In this document: piece by piece, positions 45,473 to 55,425 of the stretch | Layout: each line of letters starts with the position of its first letter | Numbering within the stretch: the first letter of the stretch is position 1 | DNA from: Argopecten irradians | Taxonomy: Eukaryota > Mollusca > Bivalvia > Pectinida > Pectinidae | DNA length: 64,000 nt | Assembly: GCF_041381155.1 (NCBI RefSeq) | Contig: NC_091149.1 | Location: forward strand, 13,966,609-14,030,608 | Direction of reading: 5' to 3' | The notes under the pieces: generated by a model | Databases searched by the model: none | What the model saw: only the letters and a program-made list of their open reading frames with translations | Told to the model about the DNA's origin: nothing | Program-made: the position numbers and the translations under genes

Positions 45473-46644
45473 TTACCTGAATCCGCTTTTTTGTTTGATG
45501 CCGTGAATGCCTTCTTCCATGCAATGTTGATTAAGGCCAGGAAAACTCAACTTACAAACAGTATTTAAAGGAGACGCCATGTGGTCAGCACAAGCACGAT
45601 TGTAGAAGGCGCTGAATGGGCCGAATACGCTCCTGTACAAGGGCTGGAGTATATGGGTCGTGTGTGGAGGAAGGCACATTATTTGGATATTGTTTTGCAT
45701 AGCCAACTGCAGTACAGCAAAACTTTCGAAGGATGAATGCCCATCAAGTATCAATATTTGTGCTCTGTGGTCTCCGCAATGCTTAAGGAAAATATTGCGG
45801 AATCACTCATCCCCGATCTTATCCGTCATATACCCGTTGTCCTGGTATGTCCATTGAGACCCCTTTGATGCTATATCTACTTTAAACCCGTGTAGAGACT
45901 CGGTTGTTTTGCCCTTTGCTATAAACATCCGTGGCATTGCCGTTCCTTCTGCATTGATACATGTCATTATGGTCACAGTGGTGCGGTTGTTGGAGGACCG
46001 ACAACGACATTCCTCATCGACTTTTTCACGATTACCTTTGGCGGGTTGTGATTAAAGCTTCTATTCGTTTCGTCGCAATTCCAGATGGCATTTGGTTTGT
46101 TCATTATGTCATTTTCCTTTATTAGAGTTTCCAGGTCTTTAAAGGACTTCATAACAACGACCTGGTTGAGCATGGACGCGCGTGAAGCCACTTAACTCTG
46201 GGGTTTTCGATTGTTAACTCGGGATGATGTTTTTTTTACTCCAGCCCACCAATCCTTCGTTGGGTACTCATGCTTGAAGGAGGTTGTCCGAAGTCTCCTT
46301 CAAATTTCTCCTGTACGGGACAATAACTGACTTCTGGTGACACCAACACCTATCCATGACGCCTCTTTCACTGCTTCGACAATACCCTGTTCCACGGATT
46401 CTGGAAGTTCCGTCTTCCTTCCTGGTCGACTGTTAGGGTCTGATCTACCACTTATTTCATCCATAAGGGTAGATTTTGGGACATTGTGCTCCTGGGCGGC
46501 TTTCCTAATTGATTTGCCATATTCTTTCACATCTCTCACGGCCAACGCCAAATTTTCCTTGTTGTATGACAGAAATTTCGTACTTTGGCATTTTCTTCTA
46601 AACCTGAAAAGCAAATGATAAATTATATGATTAATTTGCAACAA
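45473..46644 (-). pseudogene. Pogo/Tigger-like transposase pseudogene
   Basis: On the minus strand, frame 46644-46300 has a psq-type helix-turn-helix: YNKENLALAVRDVK and KAAQEHNVPKSTL. After shifts, frame 46191-45973 has WNCDETNRSF (first catalytic Asp). The stretch 45970-45790 gives MPRMFIAKGKTTESLHGFK. Frame 45754-45473 has ILDGHSSFES (second Asp) and LPPHTTHILQPL. The residue after QPL, usually the third catalytic Asp, is Tyr here (45635-45637). In this family the protein binds terminal repeats and cuts DNA with three Asp. Several stops and shifts make it inactive. Flanking terminal repeats were not found. Confidence 0.85.
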
Positions 46645-46933
46645 GATGCGAAAAAGTCGAAATCATTATGCTTCATAAACTATATATTTATTATGATTTA
46701 CATTATTTACATTGTAAATCGCTCTGTCTCTGTCCCTCTTTCTATTTATACATAAATAGTAAAAACATCAACGTACCTTGCGAAGGTATATATCAACAGA
46801 AAAAAAAAGAAAAAAAAAAAAAACAAGATCCGTTTGAGTTTTTTTCTTTTATTGGTATACATGTGTATATATATATTGCCGAAGACGCCTGTGAAGGCAG
46901 AAAGGCCTTGCAACAAAATCTGACGTTATTACT
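46645..46933. other. Spacer with poly-A-rich patch
   Basis: AT-rich, with an A run broken by single G bases near 46800-46825. No feature. Confidence 0.4.
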
Positions 46934-47930
46934 TTTTTAGCTCGCCTGGCCCGTAGGTCCGTCCGTCAACATTTCATTTAAATCGCTACTAGTCCTAGAG
47001 TTCTCGATGGATTGTAACCAAATTTGGAAACATCCTTGGGGGAAGGGAAACAGAGTTTGTATAAATTTTGGCTCTGACCTCCCCCCCCCCTCCCCCTTCC
47101 AGGGGCAGAAGGGGCGGGGCCCAATAGGGGAAATAGAGTTAAATCCTATAAATCGCTATTTGTCCTAGAGTTCTGCATGGATTGTTACCAAATTTGGTCA
47201 GAAACATCATTTGGTGAAGGGGAACAGAGCTTGTATAAAGTTTGGCTCTGACCCCCCGGGGGCAGGAGAGGCGGGGCCCAATAGGGGAAATAGAGGTAAA
47301 TCCTTAAAATTAATACTAGTCCTAGAGTTCTGCATGGATTGTAACCAAATTTGGCCAGAAACATCCCTTGGGAAGGGGATTAGAGTTTGTATAAATTTTT
47401 GCTCTGACCCCAGGGGGCATGAGAGGCAGGGCCCAATAGGGGAAATAGAGGTAAATCCTTAAAATTAATACTAGTCCTAGAGTTCTGCATGGATTGTAAC
47501 CAAATTTGGCCAGAAACATCCTTTGGGAAAGGGGATGAGAGTTTGTATAATTTTTTGCTTTGACCCCCAGGGGGCATGAGAGGCAGGTCCCAATTCGGGA
47601 CATAGAGGTAAATCCTTTAAATTGCTACTTGTCATAAAGTTCTCCATGGATTGTAACCGAATTTGGCCAGAAATATCCTGGAGGAAAATTAATAGAGTTC
47701 AGGATAGAGGGCAGGAGGGGCGGCTGATAAGGGAAATAGAGGTAAATCCTTTATATCGCTACTTGTCCTAGACTTCTGCATGGATTGTAACCAAATTTGG
47801 CCAGAAGCAACCTTTGGGGAAGGGGATTAGAGCTTGTATGAATTTTGGCTCTGAAACAATAAATCTGTATCCAGAACATAACTTGGCATTACAAACCAGG
47901 TGAGCGATACAGGCCCTCTGGGCCTCTTGT
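46934..47930 (+). mobile_element. Complete tandem-monomer element with hairpin ends
   Basis: Starts TTTTTAGCTCGCCTGGCCC and ends CCAGGTGAGCGATAC, then hairpin AGGCCC-TCT-GGGCCT and CTTGT. The subterminal GCTCGCCTGG and CCAGGTGAGC are inverted with one mismatch. About six monomers of 150 bases are of the same family as those at 23946. Both ends and the array are visible, so this is the best reference copy. The plus- and minus-strand frames inside are products of the monomers. Confidence 0.85.
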
Positions 47931-48140
47931 TTGTTTTGGTAGAATCTCTATTTTGCATCAAAAATAAAATAGTTTGTTTTAACACATGACCTTTGAATAC
48001 AATTTCTAAATGAAAGACATAAGTTATCTTGTATACTGAAACGACATTCTGTCCCGCAAAAAACTTGACGACGTACATGTATTTACCGGAACAATACCGA
48101 TCATTGTACTATATCGAAACACACATTGTATATATAGGTC
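47931..48140. other. Spacer
   Basis: Between the monomer element and an unexplained open region. Nothing recognised. Confidence 0.35.
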
Positions 48141-48515
48141 TGAACGATCTAACAGTAAAATACAGTGTCAGACTAGTCCTCGGCTGTTCTGTCAGCTATA
48201 TCACAGTGGTTACATCCCCGACACTCCAGGCAATACTATCACTGTCGTTACATCCACCTCTGGGATGGGATATTTCGGGAGTTGATTACGAATATGAACT
48301 CAGACAATGGCTAGATATCCTAAATATCCTTTTGTGTTCTATAGAGTATCCCGTCAGGCTGTGCAGAATTTAAACAACGATTCGCTACCAAAGATTTTGT
48401 TGGGAAATAAAACATTGTATAGGGAAGAAAGCGGTAACTGTAATACCAAACACCGGTATCATCGGTACAACGGATACAGTAGCTGCAATATTGTAGCTAA
48501 AAAGACTTTTTGATA
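48141..48515 (+). CDS. Unexplained coding-like stretch
   Basis: Frames in two phases look protein-like. One includes LYHSGYIPDTPGNTITVV (about 48200-48255). The other starts MARYPKYPFVFYRVSR and runs to a stop at 48511-48513 with three cysteines late. An AG acceptor (CTCAG) precedes the second. They could be exons of one gene ending before the F5/8C gene, or a decayed copy. No family recognised. Confidence 0.25.
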
Positions 48516-48935
48516 GAAAATGGTGTCGTCTTTAGAGCTACAATTGGTGCCTATTACTGCTAATGGAGCAAAGTAATGATTATGCAAACCATTATAAAAC
48601 GTTTGTTTGCATTTTTATCGTACTTGTTTGTTATCGCTTACCAACTAGGCAATAAAACTGAACCAAATAAAATATCAGATTCTCATCGAGGCATTATTTT
48701 TTTACATAATACATATGAAGGTCTTTCTGAAGGGAATTTTTACGGCAAGTCCACAAAATTGTCAATTTGACGTCTTGTGAGCGGTACGGTAGATATTAAG
48801 AATGATAGTTATGTTTGTTTAGGACAAAAATAATATGTAAATGCATGTATACGCATAAAATAATTGGAAACCTACAAAAAAGTATAGAAAACCATGCCCG
48901 AGTGATTTTCACTGGCAGTGCTCCACTACGACACA

Positions 48936-49043
48936 TATATAGGGACCAATTCGTACCCGGTCGAAAGGTATAATAGGCTGGGTACGTATATTCGTTCTAC
49001 GGATACAGCTACACTCGAAACGAGCATTAAATTAGCATTGATT
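48936..49043 (+). promoter_or_regulatory. Possible promoter and untranslated first exon
   Basis: TATATA at 48936-48941 is followed by about 100 bases without ATG and a good splice donor (ATT|GTAAGT, 49044). It lies 90 bases upstream of the F5/8C exon. It might be the 5' end of that gene, but the missing signal-peptide exon argues against a complete model. Confidence 0.2.
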
Positions 49044-49132
49044 GTAAGTATCTGAATTGATTTTGAATACTGATGTTTATGTGATTCAGTTCACACAATA
49101 TAAACCACTGTAACATGAAGAACATTTTTCAG

Positions 49133-49341
49133 ATGTCCTGGTTTGTTCTGAATTCCTGGTTTCTGGTTTCCATGGAGTAAACGACAGCGCTCTCATTTCC
49201 TCGTCCATTTTTGACAAGTCACATCAACACGATTGCAGTCCGGGAAATGCGAGACTTTTCTATCCTGGAGATACTTCTATATACCCATTTAGGATCGGCG
49301 GCTTGATCAGCGCTTCGCTTAACACAGACGAATTTATACAG
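49133..49341 (+). CDS. Secreted F5/8C-PAN-CTLD gene, exon with first part of F5/8C domain
   Basis: Exon bounded by TTTTTCAG and CAG|GTAAAT, phase 1 at the start and phase 0 at the end. It encodes LVSGFHGVNDSALISSS, DCSPGNARL and SLNTDEFIQ, the opening of a coagulation factor 5/8 type C (discoidin-like) carbohydrate- or lipid-binding domain. Later exons complete the domain (51089, 51869) and add a PAN domain (52406) and a CTLD (53958 and 54418). The architecture predicts an extracellular multi-domain lectin. No signal-peptide exon could be assigned upstream. The next intron (1.75 kb) contains a 46-bp minisatellite. Confidence 0.8.
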
Positions 49342-49462
49342 GTAAATAATGATATGTATTCTCTGTTAAGAAGTCAAAACTTAAAAACGTTATTGAAGTT
49401 ATTTTTGGAAAACTGGTATTGTCCGAAAAAAACCCTACTTGTATATCTGTCAGTAATGACAA

Positions 49463-50850
49463 CAATGACGATGGTCGGGATAACGGGACAAGTGTAATCG
49501 GTGGTAAACAATGGCGAAGGTCGGGATAACAGATACAGTCCAAAAGGAAGTAAACAATGACGAAGGTCGTGATAACTGGAACAGTCTCATACATGTAAGT
49601 AGTAAACCATGACGAAGGTCGGGATAACGGGAACAGCCTCATAAGTAGTAAACCATGACGAAGGTCGCGATAACGGGAACAGCCTCATCAGTAGTAAACA
49701 ATGACGAAGGTCGGGATCACAGATACAGTCCAAAAGGAAGTAAACAATGACGAAGGTCGTGATAACTGGAACAGTCTCATACATGTAAGTAGTAAACCAT
49801 GACGAAGGTCGGGATAACGGGAACAGCCTCATAAGTAGTAAACAATGACGAAGGTCGGGATAACGGGAACAGCCTCGTCAGTAGTAAACAATGACGAAGG
49901 TCGGGATAACGGGAACAGCCTCATCAGTAGTAAACAATGACGAAGGTCGCGATAACGGGAACAGCCTCATAAGTAGTAAACCATGACGAAGGTCGGGATA
50001 ACGGGAACAGCCTCATCAGTAGTAAACAATGACGAAGGTCGCGATAACGGGAACAGCCTCATAAGTAGTAAACCATGACGAAGGTCGGGATAACGGAAAC
50101 AGCCTCATCAGTAGTAAACAATGACGAAGGTCGGGATCACAGGGATAGTGTCATCAGTAGGAAACAATGACGAAGGTCGGGATCACAGGGATAGTGTCAT
50201 CAGTAGTAAACAATGACGAAGGTCGGGATCACAGGGATAGTGTCATCAGTAGGAAACAATGACGAAGGTCGGGATCACAGGGATAGTGTCATCAGTAGAA
50301 ACAATGACTAAGGTCGGGATAACGGGAACAGCCTCATCAGTAGTAAACAATGACGAAGGTCGGGATCACAGGGATAGTGTCATCAGTAGGAAACAATGAC
50401 GAAGGTCGGGATCACAGGGATAGTGTCATCAGTAGGAAACAATGACGAAGGTCGGGATCACAGGGATAGTGTCATCAGTAGGAAACAATGACTAAGGTCG
50501 GGATAAAGGGAACAGCCTCATCAGTAGTAAACAATGACGAAGGTCGGAATAACGGAAACAGCCTCATCAGTAGTAAACAATGACGAAGGTCGGGATCACA
50601 GGGATAGTGTCATCAGTAGGAAACAATGACTAAGGTCGGGATAACGGGAACATTTTCTTTGGTAGTAAACAATGACAAAGGTCAGGATCACAGGGATAGT
50701 GTCATCAGTAGGAAACAATGACTAAGGTCGGGATAACTGGAACAGTCTCATCGTTAGTAAATAATGACGAAGGTCGTGATAACGGAAACAGTCTCATCGG
50801 TAGTAAATGATGACGAAGGTCGGGATAACGGGAACAGGATACAGTCCCAT
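49463..50850. repeat. 46-bp minisatellite in an intron, about 30 copies
   Basis: The unit contains AACAATGACGAAGGTCGGGAT followed by either AACGGGAACAGCCTCATC or CACAGGGATAGTGTCATC. These two variants intermix, one commoner in the 5' half and the other in the 3' half. Variants at each end are more diverged. It lies wholly in the first mapped intron of the F5/8C gene. Minus-strand frames here are artefacts of the array. Confidence 0.95.
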
Positions 50851-51088
50851 CTGTAGTAAATAGTACAATAAGAAAGTTATGGATATAGGGAAAAGGAAGC
50901 AGCCTGATAGGTTGTAAACAAATAATTTTAAGAATTAAGAATATGTCGAAAATATCTTTTTGCATATATCAAATAAATATTCTGCAATCACAAATTTATT
51001 CAGCCACATAACTTTATGAGTATCCAGGAAAAATTATATCTACTAAGTAACTATAACAATTCATTGAATGACGCTTCTTGACATTCAG

Positions 51089-51238
51089 GTAAACTTTCCT
51101 GTGGACACCGTTATTACCGGCGTGACAACACAGGGACGCTACAAAGACTATCAACATTGGGTGAAGTCTTACTATCTACTACACAGCATGGATAACGTCA
51201 TATGGACAACCGTGACGTCATCAGACGGTACCCCAAAG
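51089..51238 (+). CDS. F5/8C domain, middle exon
   Basis: Exon from ACATTCAG to AAG|GTAGAT, phase 0 to phase 0, 50 codons. It encodes FPVDTVITGVTTQGRY, WVKSYYLLHSMD and DGTPK, the strands that follow the ligand-binding loops in F5/8C domains. It joins in frame with the exons at 49133 and 51869. Confidence 0.85.
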
Positions 51239-51396
51239 GTAGATATCCCTGAATATAGCAAAATGGTCTTTATATTCAGTCGGTCTATAGACAAAGATTG
51301 ATTTATCTTCATACAAAGGCGATTAAGGCATATTTTACTGTATTTATTTCTTTATCCGGTTTCTCATCCCTATTTTATCTCTGTACCTACCTTTTG

Positions 51397-51582
51397 CTAT
51401 GAAAGGGCATGAAAAATAAAAAGTTATCGCGTTCGAACGCAATAGTTTTGCATGTGAGCGCAATAGCAAACATGGCAAATAACTCAGTGATATATCATCA
51501 CGTTCGCACGCAATACTATTGCATTCACACGCAAACGTGTTACATTGGAATGCAATAACTTTTGTATGTCCTTTCCCAGCCA
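51397..51582. mobile_element. MITE-like inverted repeat in an intron
   Basis: GAAAGGGCATG ... AAAAGTTATCGCGTTC near 51400-51437 and GGAATGCAATAACTTTTG ... CCTTTCCC near 51548-51578 are imperfect complements. The interior is rich in CGCAAT-type motifs. It lies between the second and third F5/8C exons. Confidence 0.55.
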
Positions 51583-51588
51583 CCGTAA

Positions 51589-51827
51589 AAAGGAGACAAA
51601 CCGGAAGTTACTATAAATATATTGTCAGATGACCTGGTCAGAGCGAGGCTTACCGATGACCAATTTCTGTGCATCCCTGTCCATAGACCAGACAGACAGT
51701 TATTATTGTTTGTGACGCCGTCTTTAACTGATGACGTATCGCGATAAGTGTGATTCAGCATATAAGTCGTTCGTTCCGGTATCATTCCAGGGCATAGACA
51801 CATCACGGTAGTGTTGTAATCAAACAT
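51589..51827 (-). CDS. Possible antisense coding stretch inside the intron
   Basis: A minus-strand frame of about 80 codons reads MLNHTYRDTSSVKDGVT, NCLSGLWTG and NWSSVSLALTRSS. The pattern of DG, a lone Cys, then a W-containing strand loosely resembles the start of fucolectin- or F5/8C-like domains. The opposite strand is also open for about 50 codons. It could be a fragment of another gene copy in reverse. No splice sites are secured. Confidence 0.2.
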
Positions 51828-51868
51828 ACAAAGGTAAGGCGAAATAAGTATATATATATCTGTTCTAG

Positions 51869-52018
51869 ATTTTCACTGGAAATACAGACACAAACACACC
51901 AGTGACGTCATCTGTTATCCAAACATCACAGTCCGATATTTACGGATTAACCCACAGACTTGGGAAATATACCCAACTGTAAGGTTTGACGTCAGCGGCT
52001 GTCATATAAAGAAAATCG
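51869..52018 (+). CDS. F5/8C domain, last exon, with apparent frameshift
   Basis: Bounded by GTTCTAG and ATCG|GTAAGT. The first part, in the frame joined to the previous exon, reads IFTGNTDTNTPVTSS. The C-terminal part, VRYLRINPQTWE then VRFDVSGC, is typical F5/8C but lies in a different frame, and the first frame hits TAA at 51980. So a single-base indel appears to lie between about 51915 and 51945. This may be a real lesion, a sequencing error or a polymorphism. The exon ends in phase 1. Confidence 0.75.
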
Positions 52019-52405
52019 GTAAGTTAAATTATATTGTGTAGTATTTGTTTGAAGTTTCTAAAAAAGACATTCCAGCAGTTTAAATCTTTAGATGACAGGT
52101 TTCAGATTTTCCGTCATGTTTTGTTGATTTTATGGTCCAAAAAGACCAGAAATGGGTCTACCACTTCGGTAAAAATTGTTGAAAATAGGCCTCCATTTTC
52201 TGGTTTCAAGATCCTGTAAAAAATTTATTTTGGTCTCAAGACCCTGTACATTTTTTTTTTATTTTGGTTTCAAGACCCTCAAAAAATATTTTGGTTCCAA
52301 GAACCTGTACAAATTTTTATGTTACACATATTTTTGCATCGTATGTAATGTTTGTTTCTGGAAACAATTTAATGTATTTCACACATGATGAATTATTTTT
52401 GTCAG

Positions 52406-52654
52406 ATAGAGGTAGTCAGTTCAAAAAGAAGTTTGCGGTACCTTCGTGGTATATGGGTGATGTGCAGTCAGTAGTTGGTCCGCTGACAACAAGCATTTCC
52501 TTTGTGGACTGTGCCAAGGCATGTCACAAGCAGAACACGTGCATGTCTTTCGCTCTCCAAAACTCCGTTGGTGGTCTGAGCTGTACAGGATATAGTGCCT
52601 GGGTCGTTGAAAACGACAACGTCTCTCTCAGTATGCAAGTTTTCGTCAGGCAAG
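52406..52654 (+). CDS. PAN/apple-like domain exon
   Basis: Exon from TTTTGTCAG to CAAG|GTGTGA, phase 1 to phase 1, 83 codons. It contains SFVDCAKACHKQNTCMSF and LSCTGYSAW, the Cys spacing of PAN/apple-like domains, which mediate protein or carbohydrate contacts. The symmetric phase fits exon-shuffled domain modules. It follows the F5/8C exons and precedes the CTLD. It resembles the PAN exon at 60852. Without the donor, the frame would end at 52675-52677. Confidence 0.75.
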
Positions 52655-52677
52655 GTGTGATTACCATCCCTATTTAG

Positions 52678-53957
52678 AGATTGTGAGAAGAGGTCACTTT
52701 TATAACAACCAGTATACATGTATGATGTAGTTATTTGAACTGGGTTGTGTACATACACGTATTTCTATATTCCGTTTTAAGTGTTAAAATGAAAATTTGA
52801 TAAATAATCGATAAAAACCGGGTCCAATTAAAAAAAATATTCAAAGAGCGACATGTCACTGCAATCAGATCAAAATTGTTATTTCTCACTTGTTTAGTAA
52901 ACTCCAGCATTGTAACAATGATCGTCATCGTGTATCATTTTATGACGTTTTTGGGAAACTTTAGTTCGTGTTGTAACTTTATCAGGAGCGTAGGAAACGA
53001 TGGGGCAGGAAGGGGGTGCTACTGTATAAAATGTTTTGTGTCAACGCCTAGCCATGGTACCATATATTCAAGAAAAGCATTGGATAACAATATTTATAAT
53101 ATAGATTTCTGATACGTACACATTCACACGGGTCTAATCACGATTCATACACAGGTAATATTATCTTATGCCAATTTCTCATAAACTGGGGCAAAATCAC
53201 GTGAATTTCACGTGATATTCATATTAAGAAATATTACCTATATACGTAATCATTATGCTTGGTTAACGTATTGTCCTCTTTCTACTGCATATCTATTTCA
53301 TTGCATATTTCACTTGTGTAATATCACTAATTAAATATTTATTGTCACGTCATGAATTTACATCATTTAACAATGTTATGACGTTAGGAACGGTATACGT
53401 TTTGACATAATGGCTGCCTATGCCGGATTTGTTTAAACGCATTTTGACGTTGAATAACTTCGAAGTGTCGGTAGTAATCTGATAAAAGTATCTTTTTGTG
53501 CTCATTTCATATAAGATTTTGTGACAATCATATTTAAAATTATGACACTCATATACGACGAAAAACGAGATTAATGGAACAGCTGAATGACGAAGTCGTT
53601 CCACAACGTCGCGTTTTCAAGCTTCCGCCTTCCGGTCTACCTTTTTTGCAAATAACAAACGATAAAAAGAAATATAGTTAAAATAAGATTTGATTGACTT
53701 ATTATAGTAAACCTTAGTTGATTTTATATCAAGAAACAACACAATAGATATTATACATTAAAATATTGTGGGGGACTATTTTTTATTGAAATGAAACTGG
53801 CGCATTGTTTGAAATCAGCTGATCGATGCACGAGAATCGTTGTACTCATAGTGTATTCACAGTGTTTTCATAGGCAAATGTTTGTTTTCGTCAGCTAGTT
53901 GATTCATATTGTGACGAAACACTCAGAATGTAAATATATACTAATGAATATTTGGAG
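52678..53957. other. Intron between PAN and CTLD exons
   Basis: About 1.3 kb without a recognised repeat. A short plus-strand frame at 52996-53112 with an AG acceptor and several cysteines could be an optional exon, but it ends in a stop and has no domain. Confidence 0.4.
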
Positions 53958-54180
53958 GATACGATTACTAATACTGAAGCATTGTACACAGACATTCTGG
54001 ACAAGTACGGCTACAAAGAGGATCAGGAAACCGCCATCTTGTATAACATCGTAGAAGTGAGACAGGATCAGGGAAGTGCAGCAAAGACATGTACCTCAAT
54101 GTACACACGTCTGATGGTTGTCGATACATTAACCAAAATGGCAGGTCTGATCAGGATCATCGCAGGGTATGATGTACTGA
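53958..54180 (+). CDS. C-type lectin-like domain, first exon
   Basis: The encoded residues AILYNIVEVRQDQGSAAKTC and RLMVVDTLTKMAGLIRII have the CTLD helix-2 to strand-2 pattern, including the first conserved Cys. The donor CTGA|GTAAGT is strong. The acceptor is ambiguous: AG at 53956-53957 gives phase 0, while AG at 53978-53979 gives phase 1, which matches the PAN exon. No WIGL-type motif is seen. Confidence 0.65.
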
Positions 54181-54417
54181 GTAAGTATACATGAATTAGT
54201 TTTAAAACACGATTAAGCATTAAAATAAAAAAAGGATTAAGCGTTAAAATAACAAAATAAAACTGGTATAGTCTTCATAGAGCCAAACAATTTCTTACTG
54301 TTCTGGAATGATAATAAACTTTTTTTAGAATTCATCAAACTATCTGAATTTTTTTCCAATAGTAGGTGAATGGAAAATTATATCGTCATATTATTCATCT
54401 TTCTATTTCTGTGGTAG

Positions 54418-54569
54418 GTTACACAGGGGATACAGGAGATGTTATCGACAGTGACCTCTGGTCTCTTGGTAACCCAGATCAAGGTCAAGGTCACTGCGTC
54501 ATGTTGACCGAGTCAGGTTTGGCCAGTGTGCATTGTCAGGAACAGCTCTTCGCTATATGTGGGAATTAA
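54418..54569 (+). CDS. C-type lectin-like domain, last exon
   Basis: Exon from CTGTGGTAG to the TAA at 54567-54569, phase 1 start, 50 codons. It encodes DLWSLGNPDQGQGHCVML, ASVHCQEQ and LFAICGN, the end of a CTLD with its remaining three conserved Cys. The acidic EPN/QPD and WND calcium-site motifs are absent, so calcium-dependent sugar binding is not predicted. A SINE follows 160 bases later; no poly-A signal was identified with confidence. Confidence 0.8.
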
Positions 54570-54734
54570 CATTTGAAAAGGCGATGTGACATCAGTATTA
54601 TCGATCTAATATCCAAATGTTCAAGTGGTTTGGAAGAGACACAAAAATCTGAACAAATCATGATCTATCTGGAGTTTTGACATCCATACCTGATTAATGT
54701 AATTTATGGAACATTTCCCCGAACATTTACTCCA

Positions 54735-55008
54735 AGGAGTGGAACGACTGGTTCGCACGTTGTCCGCGTAATGTGACCAGGTGGGAGGGGAGTGTTGTTT
54801 GGTGTCTTCGGTTGCATGCTTCAGTGATATAGAAATATAAAAAGAGGCAAAAGTCCTACAATACAAGAAGACATAACACGAATATACCGCAGCCTCCAAA
54901 AACACACACCACGCATTTCATACACGCAACACACCGCACACATGGGAGGCCGTCCTTACATGACCCTATATGTTAAAAGGACATCAATTTATCAAATAAA
55001 CAAACAAT
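54735..55008 (+). mobile_element. SINE copy, 5' truncated
   Basis: Runs from GGAGTGGAACGACTGG to TCAAATAAACAAACAA. It is diverged, for example reading CCCTATATGTTAAAAGGAC in the 3' region. It lies downstream of the F5/8C-PAN-CTLD gene. Confidence 0.85.
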
Positions 55009-55425
55009 ACAACTATACAGAGGAGAAAGACAAGTTGGCATCTGTGTCTCTAGAACTTTGGGACTCGACGGACCAAGTAAGTGACTGTACATTTATATAG
55101 TGTCCATAGGGACAAGTGGCTCTGGTTGAGTAGGGTTTAATTTATGTACTGCACATTATCTAATTGTAATGACTGAGTTTGAGCGCGAAAGAATGTGTTC
55201 TATGTTGTACATTTGTTTTCTTATGATTTTGTATATACAATGTATGTTGAATTTTTTTTATTTTTAAACCGCTGTCTTATTTGTTTGTCGATAATTAGGC
55301 TAAGCTACACACACAAATCTTGACACTTGGGATAGGCTAATAAATAAATCCATTGCAAATTAAGATAGCTCTAATTACGGTAGACAGGTATTTCAACACT
55401 TGGACAAGCTTGTTATACATATCAT
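55009..55425. other. Leader region upstream of a gag fragment
   Basis: AT-rich. Given the gag fragment that follows, this may hold LTR and leader remnants, but no LTR pair or primer-binding site was found. Confidence 0.3.

Noticed and set aside
47211-47603. Overlapping plus and minus frames of 65-93 codons
   Set aside because: Same cause: tandem monomers whose length allows the frame to continue.
49334-49832. Minus-strand frames with repeated MRLFPLSRPSSWFTT
   Set aside because: Translation of the 46-bp minisatellite, not a gene.
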